NCBI RefSeq assembly: GCF_001949145.1
Contig: NW_019091601.1
Location: forward strand, 204,232 to 268,231
DNA length: 64,000 nucleotides
Reading direction: 5' to 3'
Source: Acanthaster planci
Lineage: Eukaryota; Echinodermata; Asteroidea; Valvatida; Acanthasteridae
Part shown: positions 23,901 to 36,695 of the stretch, in pieces
Layout: each line of letters begins with the position of its first letter
How positions within the stretch are numbered: the stretch's first letter is position 1
Position numbers and translations under genes: made by a program
Notes under the pieces: generated by a model
Told to the model about the DNA's origin: nothing
The model's input: only the letters and a program-made list of their open reading frames with translations
Database searches by the model: none

Positions 23901-26900
23901 CCAGTATAAATGCCATTGTTAGCAATGAAGTTTTGTTTCAGTGCTTTGACTTTTATTCTCAGGTGCTAAAGTACATGTAAAAAAATTATTTGATGCGGCC
24001 GATACGTGAATGGTGCTAATTCTGAGCTTACCTTCTCTTCCTCTTGCAACATTTCCTGTTTCTTGACCTCCTTGCGGACCTTAGACTCCTGAATCTTCTC
24101 ATCAAAAGAGAAGGGCTCAGGCTCAGTCTTCTTGTGCTGGACGCTGGGCACAAAAGGCACACCGACGTGGATGATAGGCTTGGCTTTGATGACATAGGAG
24201 TTATCATGCTGGACAAGGAAAGGGTAGGAAATGTTGAAGTTTTGAAATTTGTTGTGTGGCAGGTTGTACGAATCTGAAGGTTATTTCTTACGCCTTGAAG
24301 TCAGGTAAACCAACCTATGAGAAAAACTGGTTTGGATATCAAGTCTTACATTGCCCAGCAGGCAATCAGCACTTTCAGTTTACAGTTCTGTGATAAAGCA
24401 ATGTGCCATTAAATATACATGTAGCTCCCTGCATTGTGGTTAGTTTTAGTCAATTCTTAACGCACATGTATTGCAGCGATTAGCAGAAAGTACAAAGCTC
24501 TGAAATTGAGTTTCATGTTCTAACGTGTGAAGTGTTATTGTCAAGTCATCTAGTGCTTCAATCTCCAGTCATGCCATCAAGTCTCAACTCCACCAACCTG
24601 AGGCTCTTTCTCCTTCTCTCGTTCCCTCTCTTCTCGCACCTTGGCTCGCTCCTTGAGGGCAAATGCTGGGGACTTTGGAAAAGTGATGGGTGCAGATTTT
24701 GCCTGAGCGATTCCCTGCAATAAAAAAATTTAATATTATGTGCTATTTAAGGAAGAAGGATTTTAACACATTTTGACTTTCAGTCTGAAAAAAGTAAGAA
24801 TTAGGATAACCAGACAAATACTAAAGTGGTAGTAAAGATTTACCAATCCTTTTGGGTTTTTTTTGGTGTTTTTTTGGTGAAATGATTTGTGCTCTAAATG
24901 TTCACATGTTCAAAAGGAAGCAAAGCATTGAAAGGGATTGGCTGGTTTGCTTCCACTAAGCTTGTCAGAAGTCTCCCATTCTAGAATCTTCAGAAAATCC
25001 ACCACTGCGTTGCAACCTGAAAGGCACTTTCTCTTTGTACTAAAAAAAAGGCAGGAAGCTTCACCTCAACATGACATACATGTAACAGCAAATGTGCTAC
25101 ATCACACAGTCCTTTGATCCAAACCTTCTAGATCCCTAGAAATTCATCATATGAATTTGGAGAGTTTTTGTTTGTTTTCTTCATAGCCACGAACAAATTT
25201 AGGCCTAGGTTATAATTTGAACTGATCCTTACTGCTCCTGAATAGCACTGACAATATCTCTTTATTTAGGCAATAACAGAAACTCCTTGAGGATTTTGAA
25301 TGATTAAGGCAGTGGCTTCCCCTCTAACGAACAGATTCAAGAAATACCCAAACAGTCTGGAGGACTGATGTCGCATCTAATTTCTACCTGGCGGAAGTTG
25401 GAGGATTTTGAAGGCTGGACAATACTTTCCAGCCTAAAAGGGTTTCTGTGTGCCTGGCAAACTTACCACGGGGCCAGCCAGGATTTTGGCAGGCAGCGGT
25501 CTGGCCCTGAACTCGTAGCGTTCCTCGTCGTGTACCTTGGTGGCTTCCCTCTCCTGTAGTCGCTTCTCGATCTCCAGGTCAAAGCCAACAGGCTTCGTAG
25601 GCTCCTTATGGCTGGTAGTCTTCACACCTATGCCGATGTTGCTCATGACACGGGGATCCACAGGCCTTGCCTTGAATTTGTAACTGCAGAAGAGGGAAGT
25701 CCAGGATCCAGTGACTGGTGAGCCATTTTGCTATTCCAACACCATAAGCACTAAGTGAAGTGCGTCGTTCATGTATGTCATTTGATCTATAAACGCATGC
25801 AAGCTCTGCTCTATCAGTACGGTTTTACACTGTCTCACATGCACTGTTCAAATTAGTGTGATGTCAGTGTTTCTATCACAAATGACCTTTGCCTCAGGTA
25901 GAAACCAAACTGGCTTACTAGCTATTTCCAAATAGGTGTCATACATAACACAGTGCTTAGCAGATAAACAAATGACTGAGCAACATTTCCATTAGCTGCT
26001 GTTTTTCTGTGCTTAGTCAATTCCGTCAAGTTGTGTCTCTGATGAAAATGCACGTGCTAGTGTCTTTTCAAATTTACAACCAAAATCAGAATTCAATTAA
26101 AACATCTTAGCAACCAGGTCCTTTTTTAACTATCAGTGGACTTACATGTATTAGAATGTCAGAGATGGAAGATTTCATTTCTCTGACAAGTTTTAATGAC
26201 AGAGAAATTAAAAACAAGCCAGTAACAAGTCATGAAAGTAGAAGTAGAGTAGATCATAGAAAGACATCTTCTACTTTGTACATACCTACATGTACTTGTA
26301 AATGTGTACATACATGTACATGGATTCAAACATTAGTACCAAGCACATTTTTGATAAGAAAGAATCAACCCAAGGGCTCAATAACAACGTAAAATCAAGC
26401 TTACACAGACCAAAAGCTCCTTCAAATCCACTAGCAAGTACTTTAACTCTGATTTGTTATCTCTGTGAACTAGCAGCCGACTTACTTTTTCATTTCAGCC
26501 ACTTCTTGCTCTTCCCGCTGTGCCTGGCTGATGGCGGTGACTGGTCGACGTCGATTTCTTGACTCCAGGGCAGGGGTCATGGGCTGGGTCAGTTTGACCT
26601 TCTGAGGCCGGTCGTTGGCGGGCTCAGGTCCTGCAAAATACCACGATAAGTCACAAGCATTAGCAATGTTGCAGTTTGAGACTGTGAAAGGTCACATGCA
26701 GGGCAAAAATGTGAATATGTCTCCAGCATAACTGGTCTTTACGCACAAAGTATGGTGCCCCCATAAGTGCATGCCAGTGTTTTCCCCTATTGTATGTACT
26801 ACTAGGTGCATGTGCCGGTAGGTACATGTATGTTTACCTTTAGGAACTTGTTTTCACCCACAGGTTGTATCTCTTCCATTCTGCATGAGTGAATGGGTTT

Positions 26901-29900
26901 TTTTTTAAGGGGCACAATGGTACATGTAGGATGATTATCGAACAATTTACAATTTTACACGTACATGTACATGTAAATACCTCTTGCAATAAAAATATAT
27001 GGCTTAACTTACTGGAAGCCCAAGAAAAGTTGTGAGTATTCATTTCCAGGATGTGGCATCCTAACGTACTACGTAAATGTCGACAGACAAATGTCTTCCA
27101 AATTTATAATTTAGCTAAGGGGATGTTGCCTTGTACAGTGTACACATGTAGGTGCATGTACATGTACGTGCATACATTGGACTTAAAGAATACATTAAAC
27201 ACATAGCGGTCTAGTCCCTCTGCTGATGTCAGAGTGTATAGGTCCATCCGGCAATTACTGTAACCCTAACAGTCCTGCATCATCTGATTTCAACATATAT
27301 TTTGGCAAGCATTCCAAGGATAAGAAGGAAACACACTTTGAGAATTGCATCCAAACCAGGAAAACATGTGCATGCAGTGCTTGATGTCACAACTAGCTTG
27401 ATTTTCCTACTGTATTTCTTAAAATTGTCAATGGAAAATAAGTAGGCAAATAAAAGACTATGTACATGTAATTCCAAGCAAAGTCATTGTTGTGGGACTG
27501 GGTACTGTACATATACATGTACAATGTACATGTAAGTGTACCAAGGTGTAATGTGTGCTTTTCTCCACAAAACCCTCTGAAGAACTGCCAAGCTTAAGCT
27601 TCACTGATCAGGCCAAAAAGTAATACTACCAGGGTACATGCCCATGTAGTAACCACTTCTGACTGACCGTGTGACATCTAGATAACGCACTGTAAATGTG
27701 CACACACTGTGCGTAAACCCACATACTTGTATCATCATACGTGAAATCTGCACCACAATCCCGAGGTCACAGTATAATTATAAAGACAACCTGACTGGGG
27801 AAATCCCCAGAACCCTACATGTAAATTGTACATCCACTGAATCCGTGGCTGAATGCTTGGCACAAACTCTGCTCTTGAAGAAACAAGGCAGTTTCTCCCT
27901 CGCAAAGGGCAATTGTAAAGGAAAATCAACTTGACTGTGCAAACATTTTCATTGGGCATCCAGTCAATGTCATTGGGCATCAATGTCCTGTGAATGGCTT
28001 CTTAGCCAGCAGTCAGTCACAAGGTCATATTCAGAAGGAAATTTTTGATCATGTTCCCTGAATCTATCTCTGTCAGTGTAATCTGTTACATGGGGATGGT
28101 GTCAGTGCCAGACTATTTTGGGTTCCATGCCTTACTTTAGTCTTTTTTATATTGCTCAAAACATTCAGATATGATAAATAGCCGATTTAAAATATCCATC
28201 ATCGTGAATGAAATTCATCTGCAATGAACTTTTATTCTTTGGTACCCAAAATAAAAAAAGGTAACCTCATTTCCAATTCACGATGGCCGACTCGTCAAGA
28301 AGGCCAAATGATATTGGTTTCCCTTTTGTTCTGGAACAGATGTTGTCACCTTTGTTAAGTTCCGCGGCAGGCTTAGTTCGGAATCTATCAGGGGTCTTGG
28401 TGTGGAACTGGCTGACCATTAGGGCGGTCGGTTTGAACTCGTAGCCCTTCTTCTCTCCGGCAAAGGACTCTTCATGGGTGCGCTTACGGCTGTCCGAGAA
28501 GTTGAAGGGTTTCGGCTTTGTGGGGCCTTGTGGTTTCGACTAAGGCAAAAAAACATTGGAAATGAAATCAAACATGACATTATCATGATGCTCAATCCTA
28601 ATTCCTACACATTTCTGAACCTTCCCAAATCTTTCCAAATTCACTACTCTCTAGGAAATCAATAGTACCGATCTTTTTTTAACAGTGGTTCAGCTACAAC
28701 CTTCAATCCTGTAAATTCCTCCAAACCAGAGCTGCCAACCTCACTTGACCAAAAATCCTATGATTTTACATTAAAAATTCTATTTTCCGAAAAAAATCCT
28801 ATTCTTCACTGTTGGGTAATTCCCAACAAAGAACAATCGAGCAAGCTTGATGCATAGTCTGGGGCCCAAAATGATTTTGCTTATACATCCATATTTTACA
28901 TATGCGCACAGACGAACTGCACAAATGAAGCAGCAATGGGCAATAGAGGGCCTCGTGGATGGACACTGCATCATGCATGTTGCATGTGTTTGCATGGCAT
29001 TTCCAACATCACTAACGACTGAGGCTAACGTGCACACTCTAAAATAACTACAAGGCTTATTTTGGGGGTTAATCGTATTTTATTGAGAAAAATCATCGTA
29101 TCGTATTGTCACTGAAAAATCATATAGAATACGTAATAAAATCGTACAGGTTGGCAGCTCTGCCAAACCCTTCTATTGCATTTTGTAGGATTTGGAGGGT
29201 GAGGGCATACAAGGAAAAGTGTTGCAAACATGTACAACATACATGTATTTGAATATTTATAATAAAATCATACAGGACTGTCACTGTATGCCAATGCACG
29301 CATGTGTACTTACTGGAGAGGGCACATATTTCCGCAGATTTCCGACAAAGTCTTCTTTCTTTCTGTCATTTCGGGTCTCCATCGGATGGCTCTTCAGTCT
29401 GGCATCCGTCTCAAATTTGAACTCCTCTGGCTTGGTGCACTGGATGCCTTTGTGCACTGCCACGACAGGAGCAGCCTCTTTGACAGCCTTGTATGACAAA
29501 GCCGCCTTTTTTCGGCTAGCCGCCAGCTTGTGCTGGAACTGGGCAATTTTTTCTAGCTCCAGCTCCTCGGAGGATTTGGCCTGGGTGCTGGGCTTCGCCA
29601 TGCAGCGTCTGATAGAAGTACAAGCGGAAGTATTTCGACATGACTAGCAATAATTGAGAATTCACAAATAGGTATGTTTACGTGTAAAAACATTGGCAAT
29701 CCAAATATACCTGATATTTAAAACAACAGATTGTCTGAGTTGTGAAAGTTTCCAGATGTCAAAAAAATACAGAAGCTGAGGGTATCAAAAGGATGTAAAA
29801 ACATTGACAATCCAAATATACCTGATATTTAAAACAACAGATTGTCCGAGTTGTGAAAGTTTCCAGATGTCAAAAAAATACAGAAGCTGAGGGTATCAAA

Positions 29901-32900
29901 AGGATGTCGTTGAACTCTTGTCACAGGTAAGCAATGCAGGCAAGCCACGTTGCTTTTGAACTTGATACAGGTCTATGAGCATTCTGGCAAGGTTTGTATC
30001 AGAACTTTTGGGAAACCACTTTTCACTTTGCAAGGAACCCACCAAAAACCTTTCACAGTGCAGCAGAAGAACAGAATTTAGTACTTTTTTCTAATTTCCA
30101 AGGGAACATCAAGCCACTTGAACTGGCTCTGCCTCCCTTAAATCTTCAAAATCCTAAATACATATACATGCATACGTAACCCTTTAAGTAACCCTTTTGC
30201 AGGACATGGGGTGAAGGGAGAGACTTACTTCAGCAAGGTTGGAGTAGTAGGGAGGGTCAAGTTGGTCTTTGTCTTCGGCTTGGGGCACGCCTCACTGCAC
30301 ATCTTTCGTCGCTTGCTGCTTGGTTGGTCTGTGGGTGCAGCTTCGCTGCAGGGGCCACCCAGAGCCGAGTTGGCTGAGCGCCTCTTGACGGCCTCGGAGG
30401 AGGCAGCACAGGTGCGCTTGGTCCTTATCGTTTCGGCAGAGCGGCGGGTATGCAGTCTGGGCGATTTGCGCGCTGGTCTCGGTGCGACTTCCACAGATCC
30501 TTGCCGGGAACGAGTCCTGAAGGTTAAATGGATACATTGTCAAAAAACAAAATGGACCATAATGATACGTGCATATCTAAAATATTTTAAATTTCTCAGC
30601 TCAAAGAACTATTTGAAAAACTCAGGAAATATGTAAAGTACAAGGTAAATACAGTACACATGAACCAATGGAAAGTGAGAATAATATGAAAATATCCAAG
30701 CTTTAAATGTACCCAAACTTTGTTCAACTGTCAATTTGTACCAATTTGTTATGGCATACATCACATGAAAGCTACAAAATGGGGAAATAGCTGTTAAGAA
30801 TTCGCAAAGATTAAGTTTTTGGAAGATTATGTAAAGTAGTAAGTGGAGGCCCAGTCAAGGGTTTCAAAGTTGTTCATACCGGAAGCTGACCACATTCCTA
30901 AATAATGAAATGGTTACAGAATATTCCACTGGACTTTAAAACTTCATGAATTTCATCCCTTGTTGGGATTCTGAGCATTGGGCTACCGGGGTGTGGGCGA
31001 GGCTCTTCCCTCACTAGCTATGCCATTTTTCTCCATCAGGCATCATGAATGTTCATTGACAGCCCTACATACATGTACTGTATATCCTGCCATAGTCTCC
31101 TCAATCTCCTCGCCATTGCCATGCCCTGTGACCTGACCCTCTCTACTGGTCCACGAACCCGAGTTCCCGCCAGTTGGCTCAACAACCTGTCAAGCAGTCC
31201 TGTGGGACCGGCGCACGTACGGGATCTCGAAAGTCACCCCAGTTCGCCATCAAGACCAAGGCAAGAACTCTCTTGCGACGCTCCACCCCTGAAGGTACCT
31301 CCTCTTTCACAGCCATGACCAAACCACTTAATTTACTGACTTTGTAATGTAAACTTTTTTTTCAATCTCAGGAGTATTCTTTTGTCGAGTGAATATAATT
31401 AAATTGTGATTATTTCTTGTTCCTAAGACCCTTAATTCTGGTATTCATTTTCTTATACAGTGTTTCATTCCCATATTTTTTAATTTTATGTCTGTTATGT
31501 TGTTTTGCTTGGATTTGAAGTGGCTTTGTAACTCTACAGAATGAATGTACACTGTACATGTACATTTCTAGCAGTATACGTAGTGGTACATACATGTACT
31601 TGTATACATGTCAAGAAAGGTTGTATGCTTCAAAGAAACAAAGAAGAGAGAGACATTGTATAAGAAATGCTACCCAAAGATGATATACTGCATGTACATG
31701 TACCCACTTTTTCTTTTCCGCTTTGCTCTGGTTGGTGCCCGCAGTGGTGCTAACTTCATCTCTGTTGGCAAAGCTGGTGACAATATTTGGGTATTGCTTG
31801 CGAGCTATGGGCTTCTCTGGCTTGTCTTCCAGGCTATCGGTCGACATCTCGGTCCCGGAGGAATCTGCACAGGATGAGGACGTCTCGGTTGCCAGAGATA
31901 CGGATGATTTCTGCGATGTACTGTCACTATCATGGCACAGGACACTCTCGGACACTGTCATTGAGGGACAGAAGTGAGCAACATGTACGTTAAACATGTT
32001 TGTACAGATACAGACGATGGACACGAAAGTAAAGATGCCTTTTCTGTCTCAGAGCAATTGATAAGGTGGTACATGTAAATACTAGTGAAATTTCTTTTGT
32101 AGACAATTCATTATTAATTTTCCACACGCGATGAAGCATATGTATTAATGAGGGATCGTCAAAACTCGGCCAGCTTTGTTACATGCACACGTATTTTGGT
32201 TGATAGCTTTCATCTGAAGTTCATGGACAAAAGACAACTGTCCATAATCTAACGAATGTCATCAATAACGTCATAAGGCATTGTTTCAACTGATAAGGGG
32301 AACTCGGTTTTAACGTTTGTATGCAGATGTTGATTAAAATACATAGATGTTACATACAATTAATTACTGCCCATATGCTGTACCTGGCATACTGGTACAT
32401 GTATACATTTTTATGTAATTTAATCTCACATACTGTATGTGTACGTATACATGCACATCTTTTTAATATTGTGTGTGAAGTTTTTACAATGAATCTAGAC
32501 TGGTACATAAAACAAAAATTTACAAACATGTAACAATTTTAAGATAGACAGACTTTCATAAAAAAGCAAGAAAGAGAAGGGTTTTACCACGACATGTACA
32601 GCCAATTACATGTACCTGTGCATGTACTGTATATTAGTTGCAAGTGTGTACATGTTCATGTTCATGTGTAGTAGTACATGTACACACAACATACATATAT
32701 GTATGAAATATGAAATCTTATGGGATGCAATGCACAAGATGTATGTATATATACATGTATGCACATGTACATGTAGGTTCACTGTACACATGTGTACATT
32801 TACATGTTCAAACCTACCTGCCGGCCCATTTTCAACACTGTCAGCCGACATCTCATATGTCTCAGAGTCAGAAGAAGCTTTGTGCTCAACCGAAGTCAAG

Positions 32901-34400
32901 ACCTCTGATGACCCCTGTGGCTGTGAATGTTCGGCAGCATTCTGAGCTTTGTTGGAAGTGGTATGGTCGGCGTTTTCATCCAGCTGGAGAGGCACTCCAT
33001 TCTCGTGGTCAAAGTCTGTAAATCATGTCAAAAAAGTTAAAATATATGTATGTGAAGGTGTGGAGTAAATATTTGCAATGCAGTTGCCACATGTTACAAA
33101 CGTACATGTACGTTTTAGAGTGCGATTTCCCAAATGTGCAGGCATTTTCCCAAAAAGTATGGCACTGTTGGCAGAATTGCACAAATAAAACCCATTTGTA
33201 CACAATTATTACATTAATTTTTGAATTGAAAGTATCTTTTTCTAGAACTGCATTTTTATAGGCATCCACTGAGACATCACTTTAAAAAATTGGTCCAAGA
33301 AAAGTAATCAATCAACTACATGTACATTAACTACAGAAATTTGAAGTCACACTACAGTGACTGTAACAACAGCCATTTTGACATTTTAATTCATGGCAAT
33401 TTTGTATATTATTGGTAATCGGTAAAGTTTTAATTTCGCATCCCCATTGTGGTAAGTGGCAATGTGATAGCACCGTTGGTGTGCATGGTGCTGTGTAAAG
33501 AGCACGGACGGACAGAAATATGTAATAAACGGACTGAGCGATAAGATACTACATGTTCCAATGGGCTCTTCCAAAACTTTGGCAGCAGTTTAGATGTCTT
33601 GACATGGAAGAGCCGTCGAGACGATGAGGGGTCAAGTGACGTATTGTTCAACGATCTTATTTTAAAAATGGCGACTGTGAAATTGAGCCTGTTAGATTGA
33701 ATGAATAAAGGCAAAAAGACTGGAAAATACCTCAATAACGTGAGTGAAATCATTCAATAAACAGTTTTTAGAAAGCGGAAAAGTCAAGAATCATGTTCGT
33801 GTGCAAAAGAAATTGTGCCCACGATGATAAGTGGGTGTGCCGAAAATGTTCAGTGCGCCGACACGAAATTACGGATGTGTGGCTAAGGATGGATCGAGAG
33901 TGAGAGTCCGTGCCACACTAGTGGGGCTATCCGGACCCCATGCCTTTCTAGTTCTACCTTGACGTCACCCGGACCATTGTGTAAAATCACCCATACAATG
34001 GCAGTATTTCCGATAAGGCTTCATCGAATTTGAGGTTAGCTTCTTTTTCTTTGGGAAAATCCACAGCTTGAACACTTTTCAATCATATTTTCCCGTGAGA
34101 GCAAAATTTTACTTGAGGATGTGTACATACAGTGTGAACTTAAATATATACTGTTTGTAACTAATCTGTTTAAACATATATAAATTGTTGTATGAATTGT
34201 AATCAAGGACGGCAATGTGAAAATAAATGTCCAATTGAGAGAGAACTGGACCAGCCATGACAGCACGCACTAGGCCCCTACTTACTGAACCACTCATCAG
34301 CGTTGTCGTCCACATCTTGGGGAACGGTAAAATCGACAAATTTTGGGCAATCCATTTCGTAAACCTCGTCCACATAATCCATCATCTCTCCTTCTGCCAT
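20977..34400 (-). CDS. TPX2: TPX2, spindle assembly factor and Aurora A activator
   Basis: Thirteen minus-strand coding exons: 34286-34400, 32818-33015, 31708-31954, 30229-30516, 29314-29608, 28350-28539, 26486-26630, 25467-25683, 24598-24714, 24032-24208, 22152-22295, 21716-21830 and 20977-21266. All phases agree, giving 845 aa (vertebrate proteins are about 750). The N-terminus has YEMDCPKFVDF followed by DEWF, matching the Aurora A-binding region (Tyr/Phe pocket motif, then Trp-Phe). Residues about 187-445 have the KSPRL basic stretch, LTLPTTPTLLK, ELELEKIAQFQHKL and KPEEFKFETDARLKSHP of the TPX2 central and importin-binding region. Residues 493-750 hold repeated F-x-A-x-P-like modules (YKFKARP, YEFRARPLP, FRAQPLP, AFKAKP). 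The C-terminus is a Glu/Arg-rich helix followed by KPLTQPHTPKF, the TPX2 C-terminal signature. It nucleates microtubules around chromosomes and activates Aurora A. It shares a promoter region with CIAPIN1. Confidence 0.93.
21340..21650. repeat. Repeat with hammerhead-like core, then GACTC-rich repeat
   Basis: CTGATGA at 21398 is followed by a pairable GGCT...AGCC, then GAAAC and GTC at 21426-21433, which is the order of a minimal hammerhead ribozyme core. This text is typical of terminal repeats in Penelope-like retroelements. A GACTCGAGTCC-type repeat follows to about 21650. It lies in the last TPX2 intron, and element ends were not found. Confidence 0.4.
23215..23292 (-). repeat. tRNA-like sequence, probably SINE head
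   Basis: On the minus strand the text GTCGAGTGGTTAAGA resembles a Leu/Ser-type tRNA A box, and GGTCTTGAATCC downstream resembles a B box with two changes. The variable region and stems are poor, so it is more likely a tRNA-derived SINE or tRNA pseudogene than an active tRNA. It lies in a TPX2 intron. Confidence 0.35.
23805..23965. repeat. Intronic repeat, copy 1
   Basis: GGTGCCAGACTATTTGGGGTTC, a T-rich middle, ATTAGCAATGAA-like text and CTTTTATTCT are shared in order with 28104-28255. Both are in TPX2 introns on the same strand. They are diverged and probably copies of one dispersed element. Confidence 0.5.
28104..28255. repeat. Intronic repeat, copy 2
   Basis: This is the partner of 23805-23965 (CAGTGCCAGACTATTTTGGG ... 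CTGCAATGAACTTTTATTCT). It lies just 3' of TPX2 exon 6. Confidence 0.5.
28727..29162. mobile_element. Non-autonomous DNA transposon with CAGAGCTGCCAACCT ends
   Basis: The 15-base ends CAGAGCTGCCAACCT (28727) and AGGTTGGCAGCTCTG (ending 29162) are perfect inverted repeats. The hexamer CCAAAC flanks both sides (28721-28726 and 29163-29168). Length is 436 bp, with no transposase. The CAG start suggests hAT, but a 6-bp rather than 8-bp repeat makes the class uncertain. It lies in the TPX2 intron between exons 5 and 6. Confidence 0.8.
29684..29906. repeat. Recent tandem duplication, 111-bp unit, two copies
   Basis: Copies at 29684-29794 and 29795-29906 differ at only a few bases (for example ATTGGCAATCC and ATTGACAATCC). 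The unit has no coding content. It lies in the TPX2 intron between exons 4 and 5, and the high identity means it is young or recently homogenised. Confidence 0.9.
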
Positions 34401-36695
34401 TTCGGCATGTACTCGAAGGTAAAAAAATCTGTAAAGAGAATTACAAAACGTGAAAGGAACTGGTTTTCTGTCGAGTTTTTGTCACAGTCTACACGCAAGT
34501 ACATTTCAATTTCGTGTACTAGTACGTTGGCCAATCAGCTTTGTGCTCTGTCACCATTAATTCTGTGCGCTGATTGGCTGTCGACTATTAGTCTGATACT
34601 GCTTTTTGTGTCTGGTGCCCAGTGCAATAAACATGTACATGTGATCAGCAGACGGTGCTTGAATCAACTGGCTATGGCTGGAGTAACACGCACTCTAGTA
34701 TCTGGGAGGTTGCAGCTGCGTGGCTATCTTAGACGAATCATTAAGCCATAACTTTCAGACATGGCTTACTAATACGAAAAGTTGGCAAAAAATGCAAGTT
34801 CATTGCTTGCGTTCAGGTAAAGTTGGTCACGTACGCACAAATATCTGCTTACAATTTACACGTACGGTTTTGTATTCCGCTTGGTCTACATGTTCGTAAA
34901 ACCATGGATGAATGTGCATGGAAAGAGTTTCGCATACCTTTAAAATGTTATAATAGCTGTCAGAAAGCATGTCAGAAAATGATAACATTTGGCCTAAAAA
35001 GTGACACTGACAATGACAGATAAGTCCCATACCATAGTTTTGTGCTCGGGCCTCAACAGCTAGCTAGCATCACAATGATCACGTTGTCCGAAGGCCTAGG
35101 CTAGGCTTCATAGTGCTGCTGCTAACTGCTAGGCCTGTGGAACTCTTTCTATATGTACATGATGTATAACCATACTAATTTAACAAAATTTCCGGCTGAT
35201 TGTTGTCTTGGTCTGTTAGATTGGGTAATTTACATGTAGCTTGGCCTGTTAAGTGGACATAGTGGATGTACATGTCTTGAATACTGGTCAACTTGTACAG
35301 TACGTGCCAACTCGTACGCCAATGAACACCAAATGGTTCAAGTGGTACATGTACTATGTAATTGTTACCATTCATTAGAACAACATGTGTGAGCATGTGT
35401 GCTGTGTGTTGCCATTGCCCTCAGTGGCTGAAAGGGGGAGTTAACCAGTAGCAGTACTACTGACTAAGCTAGTAGTAGTAGTACTACACTGTCTATCCGT
35501 ATATGTACCTGATATGTATCTGATTGTGCCTTTGGAATTGGTAATCAATGAATTTCTGTTTGCCCCAATTAATGATCAAGGTGATTGTTAACTCATACAT
35601 GTATTCCATGGATTCAATATTGTCTCTTCAGATAAGTGATTTTTTTAATGGGGTGTTTTTTTGTGTTTTTTGTTTTCACTTTTGTAATTTTTATGTCCAT
35701 TCTTTTTCTGACGACATATTCTTGGAAACAGTTTGATGAAATGTGATTTGACTGTAGTTTAGGATGAATTCGTTGGGGTTAATAAGTAGGCCCTCATTGT
35801 TTTTGACTGATCGGCAGAAGAGTTTATGCAGTTACAAGGGATTACATATTGATGTAAAGATGCAAGGCAGTGAATCTTCAACATGTTGGGATTCGTCTGA
35901 ACTGTCTGAGTCAATCTTTATCGATACTCACTCATGGTACAGGATGAAAAACAAGCAGTGCATCTTTATGCACAATTATATGGAAGACATGCCAGTGCAA
36001 TACATGAATACTGTTTGTTTCCACTTGACCACAAAGTAGAAATGAAGCTATCCTCTGTGCTCACCATGTGGCATTGTAGATTTGGAATGAATTTGTTCAA
36101 AAAACAAAATTTAAGCTTTCTCAAAAAGGGAGATTTAGGAAATCATTTGCATGAACACCAGTTTCAGTCTTGGACTAAGTTTTGAATCCCAATGAGCTGC
36201 CAGTAGTATTGGCCAATCAGAATCTGGACTTCAAGCTCATTCATCCAGCACTGACCAATCACATTCATCACACAGACACAAAGGCATCGACAGGAACCTT
36301 TCCCCTTTCAAACATGAAAATGTGGGTGTTATTTTGAAAATATGTCTTATATATTATGCACCCGTCTGTATTTCTTGATGAGTAGGTTATTCCGAGCAAA
36401 ATTGTTGATTGATGTTTGACTGGTGCACATTCCCATAGATTTATGCATAAAATTCATGGCTTGTTTGTCATCTACATGTAATCCCATGATGGATTGAGAA
36501 TGTCAAAAGGTTTATAACAGAAAGATGCCCCAAAACACATGTATACACCACTGCATGTGTAGTGTTCTGGGATTTTTCTATTTTGGGGGGGGATTGAGCA
36601 CTGCTGGACTCATTTTATGTCCAGCATAAGTGATTGATTGATAGCTAAATGTAACTTTCTTGTTTTGCCGATCTTAGTTTTCCTGAATGAGCATT
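34401..36695. promoter_or_regulatory. Divergent TPX2/CIAPIN1 promoter region and CIAPIN1 5' intron
   Basis: TPX2 starts leftward at 34400, and the first CIAPIN1 coding exon is preceded by an acceptor (GATCTTAG before about 36678), so a 5' UTR exon of CIAPIN1 must lie upstream. The stretch 34520-34580 contains CCAATCAG (34531) and, about 40 bases on, TGATTGG (34571), two CCAAT boxes in opposite orientation. Such pairs bind NF-Y in many cell-cycle promoters. Transcription starts and the UTR exon could not be fixed. The rest (35000-36670) shows no other feature apart from many TACATGTA words. Confidence 0.5.

Noticed and set aside
29192-29647. Plus-strand open frame of 151 codons
   Set aside because: It mirrors TPX2 exon 5 on the other strand. 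Only the minus strand gives TPX2 similarity.
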